NCBI RefSeq assembly: GCF_034140825.1
Contig: NC_089039.1
Location: 28,408,501 to 28,472,500 of the forward strand
Source of the DNA: Oryza sativa Japonica Group
Lineage: Eukaryota > Streptophyta > Magnoliopsida > Poales > Poaceae
Reading direction: 5' to 3'
DNA: 64,000 nt
Shown: positions 62,108 through 64,000 of the stretch, one piece after another
How positions within the stretch are numbered: the stretch's first letter is position 1
Layout of the letters: every line of letters starts with the position of its first letter
The notes under the pieces: generated by a model
Told to the model about the DNA's origin: nothing
The model's database searches: none
The model's input: the letters and a program-made list of their open reading frames with translations, nothing else
Made by a program: the position numbers and the translations under genes

Positions 62108-63204
62108 GTACGGTAGTAAAGTTAGGTATAACCAATAGGTGAGGAGTGAGGACCATTGAGCAACACAGGATATAGTCATTACATTCTCAATTACAGGCAA
62201 GTACGGCATGTCTGTGACTGCAGTGGTGGAGGAAGCTGACTGGTGAGCAGTTGGTAGCTTTGACAGACTGTACTGAATCTGGAGATAGCAATCCGAGAGA
62301 CCATGTTCATGACACAAAAATTCCGGCCTGGCAAATTCAGATGATTTGCTAGACCAGCTTGGGACCATGTGAGACAATCAGATTAATTTGCCATAATGCA
62401 ATTTGGTTTAGAATGCAATGGCAATTTACTGGTACAACATGTTTTCCAGGTGGCATGTGAAAAGAGGATATAATGCAAACCTGTCAAAAAGCTACGCACC
62501 CTTTTACTGTTTCAGGCCTTTCAGAAAACACCTCCTTTTTGTAACAGAAACAAGCAGGACAAGCACTGTAAACTCAATGATGCTGCAAACTGAAGAAAAT
62601 ACTCAAAACTGAAGAAGCATCAGAAAACACTGTATGGCTGTAAGCTTTCATCATTGTACGAGTGACTTTTGGACCCACTATCTGACCATCTTCTCACTCC
62701 AGTTGCTATACAACAAAGAGATGCACAGATAAATTGAATAGACAAGGCAACTTTTGAAAGAGCAAGATAATATTTAGACAGTTTTTCCCTAACTATTTGG
62801 GACTTTTTCTAGTGCATGGTCTTGGAAATGTCCCCCTGTTACCACCAGCATCAGGCATCCAGGCATGTGCAAAAAGATTCAGGCCTACTTCTTGGAGACA
62901 ATGCCTCATCGATCTTGCAAAGGCATGGCAACTCACCTTGCAGACGCTACATGCCATTGCCCTCTAAAATAAAGTAACTTTAGGTGTAAGATGCAACTTG
63001 TAACATGAGCTGTTCCTCTTGGACACATAAAAAAATGGAAGGGCAGAAGGTCATGCAATCTTCAGTTAAATATATCACCTACATCTGGAGCCTTAAACAA
63101 AAAGGTTTACTTGCATGGATGTTTGAGAGATATCATAATCTTCACTGAAATAACAGAGATGAGCATAGCAAAATTGTTTGGTATAGTAGTGCTATCACAC
63201 ATAG
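62108..63204. other. Intergenic DNA
   Basis: No gene recognised. A minus-strand frame of 118 codons (62021-62377) overlaps the nested MITE and has no family features. Confidence 0.35.
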
Positions 63205-63347
63205 CAATTTGAATTTTCAAACTTAAATTTGGAGCCGATTTTGAAGTTTTCTCATCGAAGTTTATTTTTCAGTCTTCGCTTTTAGATTGCTAAGAACACA
63301 TATAATAAAAGTTTTATTCACAAATTACTTTTTGTTTGCAAATATAT
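63205..63347 (+). mobile_element. Hairpin-ended MITE family (copy 3 of 3)
   Basis: Contains TTGAATTTTCAAACTTAAAT, TTTATTTTTCAGTCTTCGCT and GTTTTATTCACAAATTACTT, matching the other copies at 41176 and 59831. The hairpin end is lost. Confidence 0.75.
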
Positions 63348-63480
63348 CGACGATGGCTCTGGTACCCCAGAAAAAAGTTGTTGCAGCAACTCCAACGAGA
63401 AAGTTCAAGCACTCTACTTTGGTCAAATCTTCAGATAGAAGAATGTTCAGTCCAGAAGTGAGCCCGGTCATCTAGAATCT

Positions 63481-63626
63481 GGCTGTGTTTAGTTCACATC
63501 AAAATTGAAAGTTTGTTTGAAATTGGAACGATGTGACGAAAAAGTTGAAAGTTTGTGTGTGTAGAAAAGTTTTAATGTGATAGAAAAGTTAGAAGTTTGA
63601 AGAAATAGTTTCGAACTAAACTGGGC
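63481..63626 (-). mobile_element. MITE, ACTTTTTCATCACATCAAAA family (copy 3 of 3, reversed)
   Basis: Starts GGCTGTGTTTAGTTCACAT and ends CGAACTAAACTGGGC, which are inverted. The interior GGAACGATGTGACGAAAAAG is the reverse complement of the other copies. This copy shows the terminal inverted repeats of the family best. Confidence 0.8.
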
Positions 63627-64000
63627 TTATGTTTTGAAACAACATCAGTTGGCAACCTTGCATAGCGTCGTCCACATCCTTTCTCCAATATCAGAACACG
63701 ATAGTAATCTTTTACTTGTTATGGCAGCATCCAATCAGTAAGATAGTAAGTGCAAGGCTTCTGAAATGGACATGGCGATGGATCGATTCTGAAGTTGACG
63801 TTCCACCAAAACCTCTAGAAACGGTTAATGTAAGTTAACCTCGCAGCTAGCATGGTGCATGGGGCATGCCAAATCAACGATTAGGCCAAAAATCGCAACA
63901 ATTAATCAACACAGAAATATTTGCAACGTCAGACGTAAGTGTGGATGGGATGTGTAATCATATCTGATTCACTGATTTGACAAATCGTTAAACATTGTAA

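Overview
The window is nuclear DNA of a grass, almost certainly rice (Oryza sativa). The aspartic proteinase at 9.2-13.6 kb translates, after splicing, to a 509-residue protein that matches rice oryzasin-1 as I remember it. The genes have many short GT-AG introns and GC-rich first exons. The spaces between them hold small rice-type MITEs (Stowaway with TA target duplications, and several other families). From memory the oryzasin-1 locus is on the long arm of chromosome 5, so the window probably lies there; this was not checked by alignment.

Layout. 0-4.3 kb: the 3' exons of a GIP1-like gene (+). 4.4-5.3 kb: an intronless, possibly B3-like gene (-), with a degenerate partial copy just upstream. 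8.4-13.6 kb: oryzasin-1 (+). 15.1-17.6 kb: a group IIb WRKY factor (+), with a tandem W-box array upstream. 18.9-21.3 kb: an Era-like GTPase (-), sharing a 433-bp divergent promoter with an SPB1-type rRNA methyltransferase (+, 21.7-26.0 kb). 30.2 kb: a RADIALIS-like single-MYB gene (+). 32.4-33.3 kb: an AlkA/MAG-type DNA glycosylase (-). 35.1-38.7 and 41.6-45.7 kb: two tandem ERD6-like sugar transporters (+). 48.4-49.3 kb: a HAN-like GATA factor (-). 56.0-57.5 kb: a 3-ketoacyl-CoA synthase (-). The long gaps (26-30, 46-48, 50-55 and 58-64 kb) are AT-rich and dotted with MITEs.

The genes are mostly independent. Two relationships are functional or evolutionary. The Era-like GTPase and SPB1 both serve ribosome assembly (organelle and nucleolus respectively), and their shared promoter carries TGGCCCA and telo-box motifs typical of ribosome-biogenesis genes. 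The two transporters are a tandem duplication with every exon boundary conserved; one copy has a GC splice donor and a changed sugar-site residue.

I see no previously undescribed multi-gene system here, and no recognisable retrovirus-like or LTR element. The most worthwhile observations are the two GC-AG introns, the transporter divergence, the W-box array, the palindromes in the divergent promoter, and several hairpin or nested MITEs. For the multi-exon genes complete in the window, the exon lengths I derived sum to whole codons, which supports the splice models.
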